From the NCBI GenBank assembly GCA_017983695.1, contig JAGOAX010000004.1:212538-276537 (forward strand): 64,000 bases of DNA, given 5' to 3'. Every line of letters begins with the position of its first letter. Position 1 is the first letter of the stretch. Source of the DNA: Ferruginibacter sp. (GTDB lineage Bacteria > Bacteroidota > Bacteroidia > Chitinophagales > Chitinophagaceae). The position numbers were made by a program, and so were the translations under genes. Positions 36,100-44,555 of the stretch are shown one piece after another. Under the pieces are notes generated by a model that saw only the letters and a list, made by a program, of their open reading frames with translations, did no database searches and was not told the DNA's origin.

Positions 36100-37035
36100 A
36101 TGAAGCGTATAAAATTCTTACTCATAACTATATCTTTATTGGTTGCAACTATTTTGCAGGCGCAGCAGAACGCTGTTTATATGTTTGCTTATTTCAACAA
36201 CAATGGTAAAGATGGTCTGCACCTGGCATACAGCAATGATGGTTATAAATGGACTGCATTAAACAATGATAGTTCTGTATTAAAACCAATGGTTGCTAAG
36301 GATAAATTAATGAGAGACCCCTGTATTATTAAAGGTGAAGACGGATTATTTCATATGGTGTGGACGGTAAGCTGGAACGATAAAGGTATTGGCTATGCCA
36401 GCAGCAAAGACCTGATCAACTGGGGTGAGCAACAATTTATTCCTGTAATGGCGCATGAAGACAGTGCAAGAAATTGCTGGGCACCGGAAATTACTTACGA
36501 TAAAAAGAAAAAGCAATACATGATCTACTGGGCAACTACCATTGCCGGAAAATATAAAATGGATACCATTGTGGAAAGCGGCTATAACCACCGCATGTAT
36601 TATGTGACTACAACAGATTTCAAAAGTTTCAGCAAAACAAAATTATTGTACAATAAAGGCTTTAATGTAATTGATGCTACCATTGTACCTGATGGTAAAC
36701 AATACATCATGTTTTTAAAAGACGAAACAAGAATACCACCGCAGAAGAATATTAAAATTGCCACCAGTAAAAATTTAACTAAAGGTTTTTCTGGTCCATC
36801 GGCACCTGTCACAGGCAATTATTGGGCAGAAGGCCCCACTACATTAAAGATCGGCAACACCTGGATCGTTTACTTTGATAAATACCGGGATCATAAATAT
36901 GGAGCTATACAATCCACTGATTTAAAAACATGGACTGATATTTCTGATAAAATCTCTTTGCCTAAAGGCATACGGCATGGAAGTATTTTTAAGATAACAG
37001 GAGAGGAGTTTGAAAAGTTGAAGAGGTGGCGGTAA
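36100..37035 (+). CDS. GH43 family glycosidase (arabinosidase/xylosidase type)
   Basis: A 311-residue exported protein (signal peptide to TILQAQ). It has the five-bladed propeller signature: MRDPCIIKGEDGLFHMVWT with the base Asp, NCWAPEITYDKKKKQYMIYW, FNVIDATIVPDGKQYIMFLKDE and the acid Glu in NYWAEGPTTLKIG. GH43 enzymes remove arabinose or xylose; this subtype often acts on arabinan or arabinogalactan side chains. It is distinct from the propeller at 22831-23823. It is the last gene of the main plus-strand run, and its stop lies only five bases from the stop of a convergent lipoprotein gene, with no terminator hairpin seen. Confidence 0.87.
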   Translation: MKRIKFLLITISLLVATILQAQQNAVYMFAYFNNNGKDGLHLAYSNDGYKWTALNNDSSVLKPMVAKDKLMRDPCIIKGEDGLFHMVWTVSWNDKGIGYASSKDLINWGEQQFIPVMAHEDSARNCWAPEITYDKKKKQYMIYWATTIAGKYKMDTIVESGYNHRMYYVTTTDFKSFSKTKLLYNKGFNVIDATIVPDGKQYIMFLKDETRIPPQKNIKIATSKNLTKGFSGPSAPVTGNYWAEGPTTLKIGNTWIVYFDKYRDHKYGAIQSTDLKTWTDISDKISLPKGIRHGSIFKITGEEFEKLKRWR

Positions 37036-37040
37036 GTTTT

Positions 37041-37685
37041 TTATTTTATGTATTCAAAACCAAACTCTTTTTCTAATAAGTTAGCAAAGGCAAGGACTTC
37101 TTTAGAATGTACATTGTTTGGTCCGTCACTAGTAGGGTTAGAATAGCTATGTAAGTGGAATTTGTTTTTTGTCGCTAGTTCAAATGTATAGAGAATCCCA
37201 TCTGCACCGCCACTGTTGCAACAATTTAAGGGAGTATCATCTTTTAAGGCTGTAAAAATTTGTGAATTTTCGACCATATTAAAAAAAGTACTCCAACCAG
37301 ATTTAGGAAAAATTTTCTCGTAAAAAAGTATTTTTATTTTAGTATCGAACAAGCTATTTCCCACCTTAGAAAAAGATAACCTTTCACCATGCCATTTATT
37401 ATTTTTATACTTTAGAATAATAATATCATGCTTTATGGCTAAAGAATGACCAAGCCAAATTCTTAATTGCATATCTTCATAGCCATTGTCAAGTGAATCA
37501 AGACCTGCTGCTAAAATTATTCTCTGAATGTATGGTACGCTTATATCCTTATTTGGATTTATATATTCTTTGATTGAGTCGCCAAAATTTATTTTTTGAT
37601 TAGTATTATTGTCAGATCCCTTTTGATTGCAAGAAATAAAAAGAGATGTGATAATAAAAAAATATAATGAAGTCTTGATTATCAT
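37041..37685 (-). CDS. Lipoprotein of unknown function
   Basis: 214 residues from the ATG at 37685, chosen because it gives a compact signal peptide with lipobox FISC at residues 16-19; an ATG five codons upstream is also possible. The mature part has no domain I recognise; motifs such as QLRIWLGHSLAIKHDIIILKYKNNKWHGE suggest a small beta-rich protein. It converges on the GH43 gene and lies 48 bases downstream of the MFS gene on the same strand. It is AT-richer than the surrounding genes, which may point to separate origin. Confidence 0.6.
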   Translation of the reverse strand: MIIKTSLYFFIITSLFISCNQKGSDNNTNQKINFGDSIKEYINPNKDISVPYIQRIILAAGLDSLDNGYEDMQLRIWLGHSLAIKHDIIILKYKNNKWHGERLSFSKVGNSLFDTKIKILFYEKIFPKSGWSTFFNMVENSQIFTALKDDTPLNCCNSGGADGILYTFELATKNKFHLHSYSNPTSDGPNNVHSKEVLAFANLLEKEFGFEYIK

Positions 37686-37733
37686 ATTATCAATATACAA
37701 AACAATTAGGTATTAAGAATTACAATTGATTCC

Positions 37734-38900
37734 TTATTCAATCTCCTTTACCTTACTCACCATATAGCTGATGCCCAAACCTAAAAATGCAATCGTCATA
37801 AAAGAATATTGCAACCCGGCCAGTTCGGCAATATAACCGATGAAGGGAGGCCCCATTACAAAACCTAAAAAAGCAATACTGCTTACTGTTGCAATGGCAA
37901 TACCACTTGGAGCTTTAGATGCTTTGCCGGCAGTGCTGTACAGGAGTGGTACAATACTGCTTACTCCAAATCCTACCAATAAAAAACCAATAGTAGCAGT
38001 TATAATCTGTGGCAATAAAACGGCCAGCATCATGCCGCAAAAAATTAACACACCGCTTACCTGTACCATTTTTTTACGGCTGAATTTTTCTGCCAGTTTA
38101 TCGCCTGCAAACCTGCCGATGGCCATCGTTATCATAAAAGCAGCATATCCTAACGAAACATAATATCCCTGCGCTTTAACTACATCTTTAAAATACACAC
38201 CACTCCAGTCGAACATACAGCCCTCGCAACTAAGGCAGCAAAAACCAATAATGCCCAGCTTTATCAAAAGCTTTTCGGGTTTTTGAATATTTCGTATAGA
38301 GCCGGCGGCTTTACTGGTGGCGGTGTACAATAAATATTTTGCAGCAAATAATTCTGCAACAATTACAAATGCAGCAATAATCCAGAAATGTATATAGGGC
38401 GTTAACTGCAATTGCATCATTAAAGCACCAATTAAAGCACCTGTAAACCCCGACACACTCCATACGCCATGAAAGGAAGACATGATAGTACGGCCATATA
38501 AATTTTCTGCATTAATACCCTGTGTATTTACCGAAATATTGCACATATTACCACATACACCAAAAAAGAAAAGGCATAACGCCAAATGCCAGGGTTTTGT
38601 AGCAAGACCAATATTGGTTAATGCAACAGCATAGCATGCGGCTGCAATACGCAAAACGGTTTTACTGCCAAACCTTGTAACAGCCCTGCCGCTGAAGAAC
38701 ATAGTTAGTATTTGCCCAACGGGCAGCGCCAGTAAAATACTTCCTAAAGCTGCTTCGCTTAAATGCAGTGATGTTTTTATATCCGGTATGCGGCTGGCCC
38801 AACTGGCAAAGCAAATACCCTGGCAAAAAAAGAAAACAGATACCGCAATGCGGATCTGTTGTTTAGAATATATTGCCGGTGAAATAGTAGTTGTGCTCAA
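37734..38900 (-). CDS. MFS transporter (YbjJ-like)
   Basis: A 388-residue inner-membrane protein with about 12 predicted helices. It matches the YbjJ-type branch of the major facilitator superfamily: CFASWASRIPDIKTSLHLSEAALGSILLALPVGQ opens the protein, followed by FHGVWSVSGFTGALIGALM, DWSGVYFKDVV and GIAIATVSSIAFLGFVMGPP. The substrate is unknown; sugar or sugar-acid export or import is possible given the neighbours, but YbjJ-type proteins also occur away from sugar loci. It would be the only inner-membrane transporter in the carbohydrate region. Same strand as the TPR gene, 69 bases downstream of it. Confidence 0.85.
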   Translation of the reverse strand: MSTTTISPAIYSKQQIRIAVSVFFFCQGICFASWASRIPDIKTSLHLSEAALGSILLALPVGQILTMFFSGRAVTRFGSKTVLRIAAACYAVALTNIGLATKPWHLALCLFFFGVCGNMCNISVNTQGINAENLYGRTIMSSFHGVWSVSGFTGALIGALMMQLQLTPYIHFWIIAAFVIVAELFAAKYLLYTATSKAAGSIRNIQKPEKLLIKLGIIGFCCLSCEGCMFDWSGVYFKDVVKAQGYYVSLGYAAFMITMAIGRFAGDKLAEKFSRKKMVQVSGVLIFCGMMLAVLLPQIITATIGFLLVGFGVSSIVPLLYSTAGKASKAPSGIAIATVSSIAFLGFVMGPPFIGYIAELAGLQYSFMTIAFLGLGISYMVSKVKEIE

Positions 38901-38969
38901 ATTATATTATAATGGCACAAAGATAATTTAAAAAGATTGCCTTTAAACTTATCCAATATTGCGCAGGTA

Positions 38970-39905
38970 TTATTGCTGGGGCTGAGCACTTATTTTACTT
39001 AAAACACTTACCGCAAATTTATTACCAGGATCAAGCTGCAATACTTTTTCCATGTCTTTTTTAGATGCTGCAAAATTCTTAATGTCATAATAAATAGCTC
39101 CCCTGAAGATATAAGCATTTTTATAAGCCGGGTCAATTGCCAATGCTTTTTCAAGGGAAGCAATAGCCATATCGTTAAACAGCACTCCTTTTTTATTTAA
39201 TGCAACAGCTTTATCAACATATAATTTGGGCCTGTTAGGTGCAAGGATTAAAGCCTTGTCAAAATCGATAATGGCAGAATCGGGATAATTTAAAGTGTTG
39301 TATATAACACCCCTGTTGTTCAATGCTTCATAACCGGCAGGGTCAAGCTGTATTGCTTTTGAAATATCAGTTAAAGCCTGTTGATATTGTTTTTTACCAA
39401 AAAATACCTGCGACCGGTTAACGAATGCCTTGGTATAATCAGGCCTTATTGTTATAGCTTTATTATAATCGTTTAGTGCAAAAGCTGTATCGCCGTTGTC
39501 GTTATAGGCTATGCCCCGGTTATAATAAAACTGGGCATCTGCCGGCGCTAAAGCAATGCCTGCCGTATAGTCAGCAATAGCTTTATTGTGGTTCTTTATT
39601 TTATTATAACTCAGGCCCCGCTGAAAATAACCATCTAAGTGTTTAGGGTTAAGCAGCAGTGCTCTTGTATAGTCATAAATTGCCGAATCGTATTGGCCGG
39701 AAAAATAATAAGCCTGTCCACGGTTGTACCAGGTGGTATAAACCCCCGTATTTAAATTTAAGGATGCTGTATAACTTTTTATTGATGCGGCATAATTTTT
39801 GGCCTCATATTGCTGCTTGCCGGTTTCAAAAAACTGCTGGTAAGTTTGGCTTAATGCAGGTATGCAAATAGCAAAATACAGGAGTACTGAAAAAAAGCGT
39901 TTCAT
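38970..39905 (-). CDS. Periplasmic tetratricopeptide (TPR) repeat protein
   Basis: A 311-residue exported protein (signal peptide to CIPALSQ). It is made of about eight TPR units, each near 34 residues with the W/Y-x-x-G/A-x-x-Y-x-x-x-x-x-Y-x-x-A pattern (for example AWYNRGQAYYF-type, YNRGIAYNDNGD, LNNRGVIYNTLNY). Such proteins act as scaffolds for protein-protein contacts; no partner can be named. It lies between YqgE and the MFS gene on the same strand, with gaps of 73 and 69 bases. Confidence 0.88.
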   Translation of the reverse strand: MKRFFSVLLYFAICIPALSQTYQQFFETGKQQYEAKNYAASIKSYTASLNLNTGVYTTWYNRGQAYYFSGQYDSAIYDYTRALLLNPKHLDGYFQRGLSYNKIKNHNKAIADYTAGIALAPADAQFYYNRGIAYNDNGDTAFALNDYNKAITIRPDYTKAFVNRSQVFFGKKQYQQALTDISKAIQLDPAGYEALNNRGVIYNTLNYPDSAIIDFDKALILAPNRPKLYVDKAVALNKKGVLFNDMAIASLEKALAIDPAYKNAYIFRGAIYYDIKNFAASKKDMEKVLQLDPGNKFAVSVLSKISAQPQQ

Positions 39906-39978
39906 TTTATTACTTTGTTTTTTATGTATTAAATGTAAGGCTTGTGTAAGGATAAGTACATACCGTTTATTGGGTATT

Positions 39979-40476
39979 TTATTGCTTTACATACAGCTCT
40001 TCCCAAAGCATTGCAGTTTCTATGGTAAAAATGTTTTCAACAGCAGCATTTACCATTAACCAGCTGCCTTCTTCAATTTCTGTTTCTAATTGACGGGGAT
40101 CCCAGCCACAATAGCCAACAAACAATTTAATATCGTTTTCCGGCTGGCTGTAATAATTAATATGTGTAACGGCCTGTTCAAAATTTCCACCCAGGTAAAT
40201 ACCGTTGGTGGTTTTTGTCCCGCCTTCAATAATATCGGGCCGGCGATGCAGGAAAAAAAGTTTTTCGTTTTCAACAGGGCCGCCATCAAATAAAGGAAAA
40301 GTTCGGGAGGTTTTAAATTCAGTCAATTCATTAAATGCCCGGGGAAAAATATGGTTGATCACAAAGCCCATGGCACCTTTATCATTGTATTCGCAAATAT
40401 AGATAACGACCTTATCAAAATTCGGGTCATCCAAAACTGGCGAACTGATTAGTATAATGCCGGGTTTAATAGTCAT
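39979..40476 (-). CDS. yqgE: YqgE/AlgH family (UPF0301) protein
   Basis: A 165-residue cytoplasmic protein. It carries the UPF0301 hallmarks: KPGIILISSPVLDDPNFDKVVIYICE at the start, GAMGFVINH, DGGPVENEKLFFLH and the late FVGYCGWDPRQLETEIEEGSWL. Function is not settled; AlgH has been tied to alginate regulation in Pseudomonas, and structures show a single alpha/beta fold. Length is typical for Bacteroidota versions. It is 26 bases downstream of the secreted unknown gene on the same strand. Confidence 0.92.
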   Translation of the reverse strand: MTIKPGIILISSPVLDDPNFDKVVIYICEYNDKGAMGFVINHIFPRAFNELTEFKTSRTFPLFDGGPVENEKLFFLHRRPDIIEGGTKTTNGIYLGGNFEQAVTHINYYSQPENDIKLFVGYCGWDPRQLETEIEEGSWLMVNAAVENIFTIETAMLWEELYVKQ

Positions 40477-40502
40477 GGCAGCAGAAAGTTTGTTTACAGC
40501 AT

Positions 40503-41987
40503 CTAATAAATAAATATCTCGTACTTGTCTTTCTTTTTATTAAAGACACCCACATACAGTTTGTCATTTCGTTCAATTATAAACGAGCTGTTTCTTTCAA
40601 GATCATCAATCTTTTTATCGTTAGCTATTTTATCAATTGATGTAACAAGATTTGTGGTAGTTGAAGGTTGTAGTGTTTGTAAGGAAAATTTTGAGTGGGC
40701 AAATAAAAATTTGTTTCTTGATAAAGTTAAATAGGGAACAACACCAAAAGCACCAACAGGAGTAAAAAGGTAAAAGCCAATGTAGCTGGTAGCAAAGCTC
40801 AATAATGTTCCGCCAATACCTTCGGTCATTACAAAGCTTCCAAAGGTTATAAGCAAACTGTCGTTATCTGCTTTTCCAGCCTTCATAAACAGCAATCCTT
40901 TATTTTTTCTGCGTAAAAACCGTCTTTCATTGGTTAGTTCTTTTTCTTCATCTTTCGAGCCATAAGTGCCTATTTGCCTTAAATCAGAGTGGACAATGCT
41001 GTACAGCGAATTATCGCCTTCTGCTTCGTATTTCTTTATCAGTTCTTTTGTATTAAGATTGTAAATACTGTATTCCAGCATAGCTGCATTTGAATTCTGA
41101 ATAATCAGCAGAGAGTCATAAGCCGCTGCTATAGGAATTTTTTCAACAGGAGTACCTGTTTTGTCAGGCCTGATTTTATTTATCAGGAAATTTTTAAAAG
41201 ATACATTTCCATTATTCCGGTTTAGCTGTAGTAAATGTACACCTGCATTGTATGGCGTTCCTGAAATTATAAAAATAGCAGTATCATTATAAAATAGCTG
41301 GTTAGCGGGTGATATTTGGTAATTGCTTGGGTTTTTAAGGTCAGATACAAAAAGGCTACTAAGGACGGCAGGATATTTAACAGCAAGAAATTTTCCTCTT
41401 TCTTTTATTTCTGCTTTAGTAAGTGATTGTTCCGGTAATGTAAAATCCCTTTGCAGAAAAATACCCTTGCCCGGAAAATAATTGTACAAAAATACTTTCT
41501 CTTGTTTTGGGCTTAAAGTTAAAAAAGATATTTTCTCTGTACCGGGTAATATTGCGATGATGCGTTCGTCTTTGTAATGCTCCTGTAATGCCAGTGCTGC
41601 AGCTTTTTTATCGGTGCCTGTTTCAAAATCAAGCTGCCAGATTTCTATCCCTTTATTGTTTGCATAAATTTCGTAAATATTTTCTGCAGTGCAGTATTCT
41701 TTTAAAAATAAGGGCTTCTTGCTTTTTTCAGAAAAGGAAACTGAATCTGCCGGTACTGTATATTTCTTTTTCAGGTTAAACAGTGTGTCGTAAAGCATCC
41801 TTGTAATTATTCCTTTGCTTTGCTGCTCTAAAATAAATGTGCTGCTATGCGGATTAAAATACCCAACAGCATCCGCATCTTTTTCGTTTGCAGAAATAGG
41901 AATGTAAATCTCATACAACTGTGAAAATACAGGACAAATGCAGGTGTTTAACAACAGCAAAAGCAGGGTAGTTTTTTTTATACTCAT
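40503..41987 (-). CDS. Secreted protein of unknown function
   Basis: A 494-residue exported protein (signal peptide to CPVFSQ). The mature region is strand-rich and propeller-like, with a charged EEKELTNERRFLRRKNKG segment and a hydrophobic stretch (LLSFATSYIGFYLFTPVGAFGVVPY) near residues 395-420 that could be a membrane or packing segment. No enzyme family is recognised. Its size and make-up recall the secreted unknown at 12778-14223, so a distant relationship is possible but unproven. 40 bases downstream of the jelly-roll gene on the same strand. Confidence 0.7.
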   Translation of the reverse strand: MSIKKTTLLLLLLNTCICPVFSQLYEIYIPISANEKDADAVGYFNPHSSTFILEQQSKGIITRMLYDTLFNLKKKYTVPADSVSFSEKSKKPLFLKEYCTAENIYEIYANNKGIEIWQLDFETGTDKKAAALALQEHYKDERIIAILPGTEKISFLTLSPKQEKVFLYNYFPGKGIFLQRDFTLPEQSLTKAEIKERGKFLAVKYPAVLSSLFVSDLKNPSNYQISPANQLFYNDTAIFIISGTPYNAGVHLLQLNRNNGNVSFKNFLINKIRPDKTGTPVEKIPIAAAYDSLLIIQNSNAAMLEYSIYNLNTKELIKKYEAEGDNSLYSIVHSDLRQIGTYGSKDEEKELTNERRFLRRKNKGLLFMKAGKADNDSLLITFGSFVMTEGIGGTLLSFATSYIGFYLFTPVGAFGVVPYLTLSRNKFLFAHSKFSLQTLQPSTTTNLVTSIDKIANDKKIDDLERNSSFIIERNDKLYVGVFNKKKDKYEIFIY

Positions 41988-42027
41988 AACAAAGCGGATA
42001 ACTTGCTATAAATATAAAAGATATTTC

Positions 42028-42705
42028 CTATTCTGCCAGCTTCCATATTTTTACATCATCAATAACCTGCCTGCTTTTGGTGCTTCGTATAGCAAACCAG
42101 CCTTCGATAAAAGGGTTGCTGTCGGTAAATTCAAAAAACAATATCTCATTTACATGAAATTTACTGGTGCCGTTTGTAAAAGATATTTTAATACGGTAAG
42201 GTGTGTTAGGTTTAAGCAAGTGAGTACTGTCAGTAAATTCTCCTGTAATTTTTAATGTGCCTTTACCATCGTACCGGCGCATTCTGGTAGTGGTGTTGTA
42301 ATTGCCGCCCATGCCCACATAATACATTTGCAGCGAATCATATTCCTTAAAACCTCCTTTACGGGTAAACATTTTTTGTTTAGGGTCTGTAGCCATCCAA
42401 AATTGGTTAAGGTCGCTTAAGCGGTCGTTTCGGCCACTGTCCATTACAATTGTACGGGTGTATTCAATTTCAAAATTGCCTTTAAGCGGTTGTTTATACC
42501 AAAGCGTAACACCGTTTTCAGTATCTAAAACCAGTTTGCCTTTTTGTACAGATACTGAAGAGCCTTTAACCGGCGTTGTTTCAATAATCCAGTTGCTGTC
42601 TAAGCTGCCTTTATTAAAAGCATCAGCAAAAATTAATTGCCGTTGTTGTGCAGCAGAAAACGAAAACAGTAATAATGCAATTGATGTTACATATGTGTGC
42701 AGCAT
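42028..42705 (-). CDS. Secreted jelly-roll protein, DUF6250-like
   Basis: A 225-residue exported protein (signal peptide to FSFSAAQ). It looks like a concanavalin-type sandwich (LIFADAFNKGSLDSNW, NGVTLWYKQPLKGNFEIEYTRTIV, LNQFWMATDPKQ, PNTPYRIKISFTNGTSKFHVNEILFFEF, GWFAIRSTKSRQVIDDVKIWKL). It recalls DUF6250 proteins common in pectin and uronate loci of Bacteroidota; enzymatic activity is unclear. It is divergent from the GH28 gene with 117 bases between starts, so both may share a control region. Confidence 0.75.
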   Translation of the reverse strand: MLHTYVTSIALLLFSFSAAQQRQLIFADAFNKGSLDSNWIIETTPVKGSSVSVQKGKLVLDTENGVTLWYKQPLKGNFEIEYTRTIVMDSGRNDRLSDLNQFWMATDPKQKMFTRKGGFKEYDSLQMYYVGMGGNYNTTTRMRRYDGKGTLKITGEFTDSTHLLKPNTPYRIKISFTNGTSKFHVNEILFFEFTDSNPFIEGWFAIRSTKSRQVIDDVKIWKLAE

Positions 42706-42822
42706 GGCAGCAAGCTTTCAGTGAAGGTAAAATTTATTTGCAGTAAATGACAGCTGTTCAGGATGCAACAGGACACTTCCGGTACTTTATTCCAGTATTT
42801 TACAAGCTTAAATATTAGTGCT

Positions 42823-44259
42823 ATGTTATATGAATTTTTCTCCCTTAAAAAGGTGCTTGTTGTAAGCCTGTTTTTATCCGTTAGTGCAGCAGCTCAAACC
42901 CCAAAAATGGATTGGGTAAGTAAGGTAGGCGCAAAGTCTTTTCCCACGTCTAAAAAAATATTTAGTGTAAATGATTACGGCGCTGTAAGCGATACGGTCA
43001 CCATAAACACTAAAGCAATACAAAAAGCCATTGATGACTGTGCAGCTAAAGGTGGCGGTATTGTTACATTTAAACCCGGCACTTATGTAAGTGGCAGCAT
43101 CTTTGTAAAAACTAATGTGGTATTACAAATTGATAAAGGAGTATTGCTATTGGGTTCTCAAAATTTTAATGATTATCCTGATATTAATACAAGGATTGCT
43201 GGACTTGAAATGGTATGGCCTGCGGCACTCATTAATTTAATTGATGTAAAAAATGCAGCACTTACTGGCAAGGGTATTGTAAACGCAAGAGGTAAATTTT
43301 GCTGGGACTTATATTGGAAAACACGTAAAGAATATGATTCAAAAGGTTTACGCTGGATTGTAGACTATGATGTGAAAAGAGTAAGGACAGTGCTGGTGCA
43401 AAATTCAGAAAACGTTACCGTGAAAGACCTCACTTTTAAAAACGCAGGTTTCTGGACGGTACAATTATTATACTCAACAAAAATTACAGTTGATGGCGTA
43501 GTGATAAAAAATAACGAAGATGGCAGCGGCCCAAGTACAGATGGTATTGATGTGGATTCATCTACCTGGGTATTGATACAGAATTGTGATATTGATTGTA
43601 ACGATGATAATTTTTGTTTAAAAGCTGGCAGAGATTGGGATGGCTTGCGGGTAAACAAGCCTACCGCTTATGTAGTGATACGCAAATCTGTTGCAAGAAG
43701 AGGCGCAGGCTTGGTAACATTGGGCAGCGAAACTTCCGGGGGTATACACCATATTTTAGCAACCGACCTGTATGCAAAAAATACCGATAATGGTCTGCGT
43801 GTAAAATCGGCCTTCACCCGTGGTGGTGTGGTAGAAGATATTTATTTTCAAAATTCTGTTTTAGATTCAGTAAGAAATGTTTTCCAGTTTAATTTGAACT
43901 GGTACCCGGCTTACAGTTATTCCGAATTGCCAAAAGGATACAGCTATGATTCTATTCCGGCACATTGGAAATCGATGCTGCAAAAAGTAACACCGGCAGA
44001 AAAAGGTATTCCGGCTGCAAAAAATTTCTACATTACAAATATTACGGCCACCCATGCTAAAGTTGCCTTTGATGCTGTAGGCTATAAACAATCAACATTA
44101 AAGAATTTTGTATTTACCAATACTACTGTTTCTGCAGCTGTATTAGGCACCCTGGAATATACGGAAGGGTGGAAGTATAATAATTTCGTTCTCAGCATTG
44201 ATAAAAATGCACCACCACCCAAAGTTAAAGGTATCGAAAATGAAGAGCGGTTGAAGTAA
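42823..44259 (+). CDS. GH28 polygalacturonase-like enzyme
   Basis: 478 residues from the ATG at 42823, just before a hydrophobic signal segment (VLVVSLFLSVSAAAQ); an upstream in-frame ATG at 42763 is less likely. GH28 enzymes hydrolyse galacturonan or rhamnogalacturonan in a right-handed beta-helix. The catalytic aspartates lie in STDGIDVDSS (~240) and CNDDNFCLKAGRD (~260), and RVKSA stands for the usual RIK. The GHG-type motif is replaced by GAGLVTLGSETSGG, so the usual catalytic-region His is absent; this is seen in some non-polygalacturonan members. It stands alone, divergent from the DUF6250-like gene, at the right end of the carbohydrate region. Confidence 0.85.
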   Translation: MLYEFFSLKKVLVVSLFLSVSAAAQTPKMDWVSKVGAKSFPTSKKIFSVNDYGAVSDTVTINTKAIQKAIDDCAAKGGGIVTFKPGTYVSGSIFVKTNVVLQIDKGVLLLGSQNFNDYPDINTRIAGLEMVWPAALINLIDVKNAALTGKGIVNARGKFCWDLYWKTRKEYDSKGLRWIVDYDVKRVRTVLVQNSENVTVKDLTFKNAGFWTVQLLYSTKITVDGVVIKNNEDGSGPSTDGIDVDSSTWVLIQNCDIDCNDDNFCLKAGRDWDGLRVNKPTAYVVIRKSVARRGAGLVTLGSETSGGIHHILATDLYAKNTDNGLRVKSAFTRGGVVEDIYFQNSVLDSVRNVFQFNLNWYPAYSYSELPKGYSYDSIPAHWKSMLQKVTPAEKGIPAAKNFYITNITATHAKVAFDAVGYKQSTLKNFVFTNTTVSAAVLGTLEYTEGWKYNNFVLSIDKNAPPPKVKGIENEERLK

Positions 44260-44305
44260 TAAAACATTTTATTGAACCAAGCTGAGACGCTACATTGATC
44301 TTCAT

Positions 44306-44323
44306 TGGCGACGCTCCGTTCAA
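44306..44323 (-). repeat. 18-bp dispersed repeat, right copy (inverted partner at 7732-7749)
   Basis: TGGCGACGCTCCGTTCAA is the exact reverse complement of the left copy. It lies 46 bases after the GH28 stop. The gap 44260-44555 otherwise holds only AT-rich sequence and a candidate promoter. Confidence 0.75.
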
Positions 44324-44415
44324 CTTCAAATCTTTGTTCAGCTTTTATCAATGCGTAAAAATGAAATACAATTAAGCAATTCAGTTTTAATAAAGCTATA
44401 ACCATTATTATATTA

Positions 44416-44444
44416 TTGTTTCTGATAAATAAGTAATAATTTTG
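44416..44444 (+). promoter_or_regulatory. Candidate Bacteroidota-type promoter for the REC-CRP gene
   Basis: TAATTTTG at 44437-44444 matches the -7 consensus TAnnTTTG. A TTG at 44416-44418 sits 18 bases upstream as a -33 element, one base short of the usual 19-21. The start codon is at 44556, leaving a leader of roughly 105 bases. Confidence 0.4.
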
Positions 44445-44555
44445 TAAGTGATTCATAGCGAATACAACCTTATTCCCCGCCGGAATAGTAAACAGGCTTA
44501 ATTACTTTTTTAGATTTTAAGTAACACAGAAACCGGGCATAAATAACTCATATTT

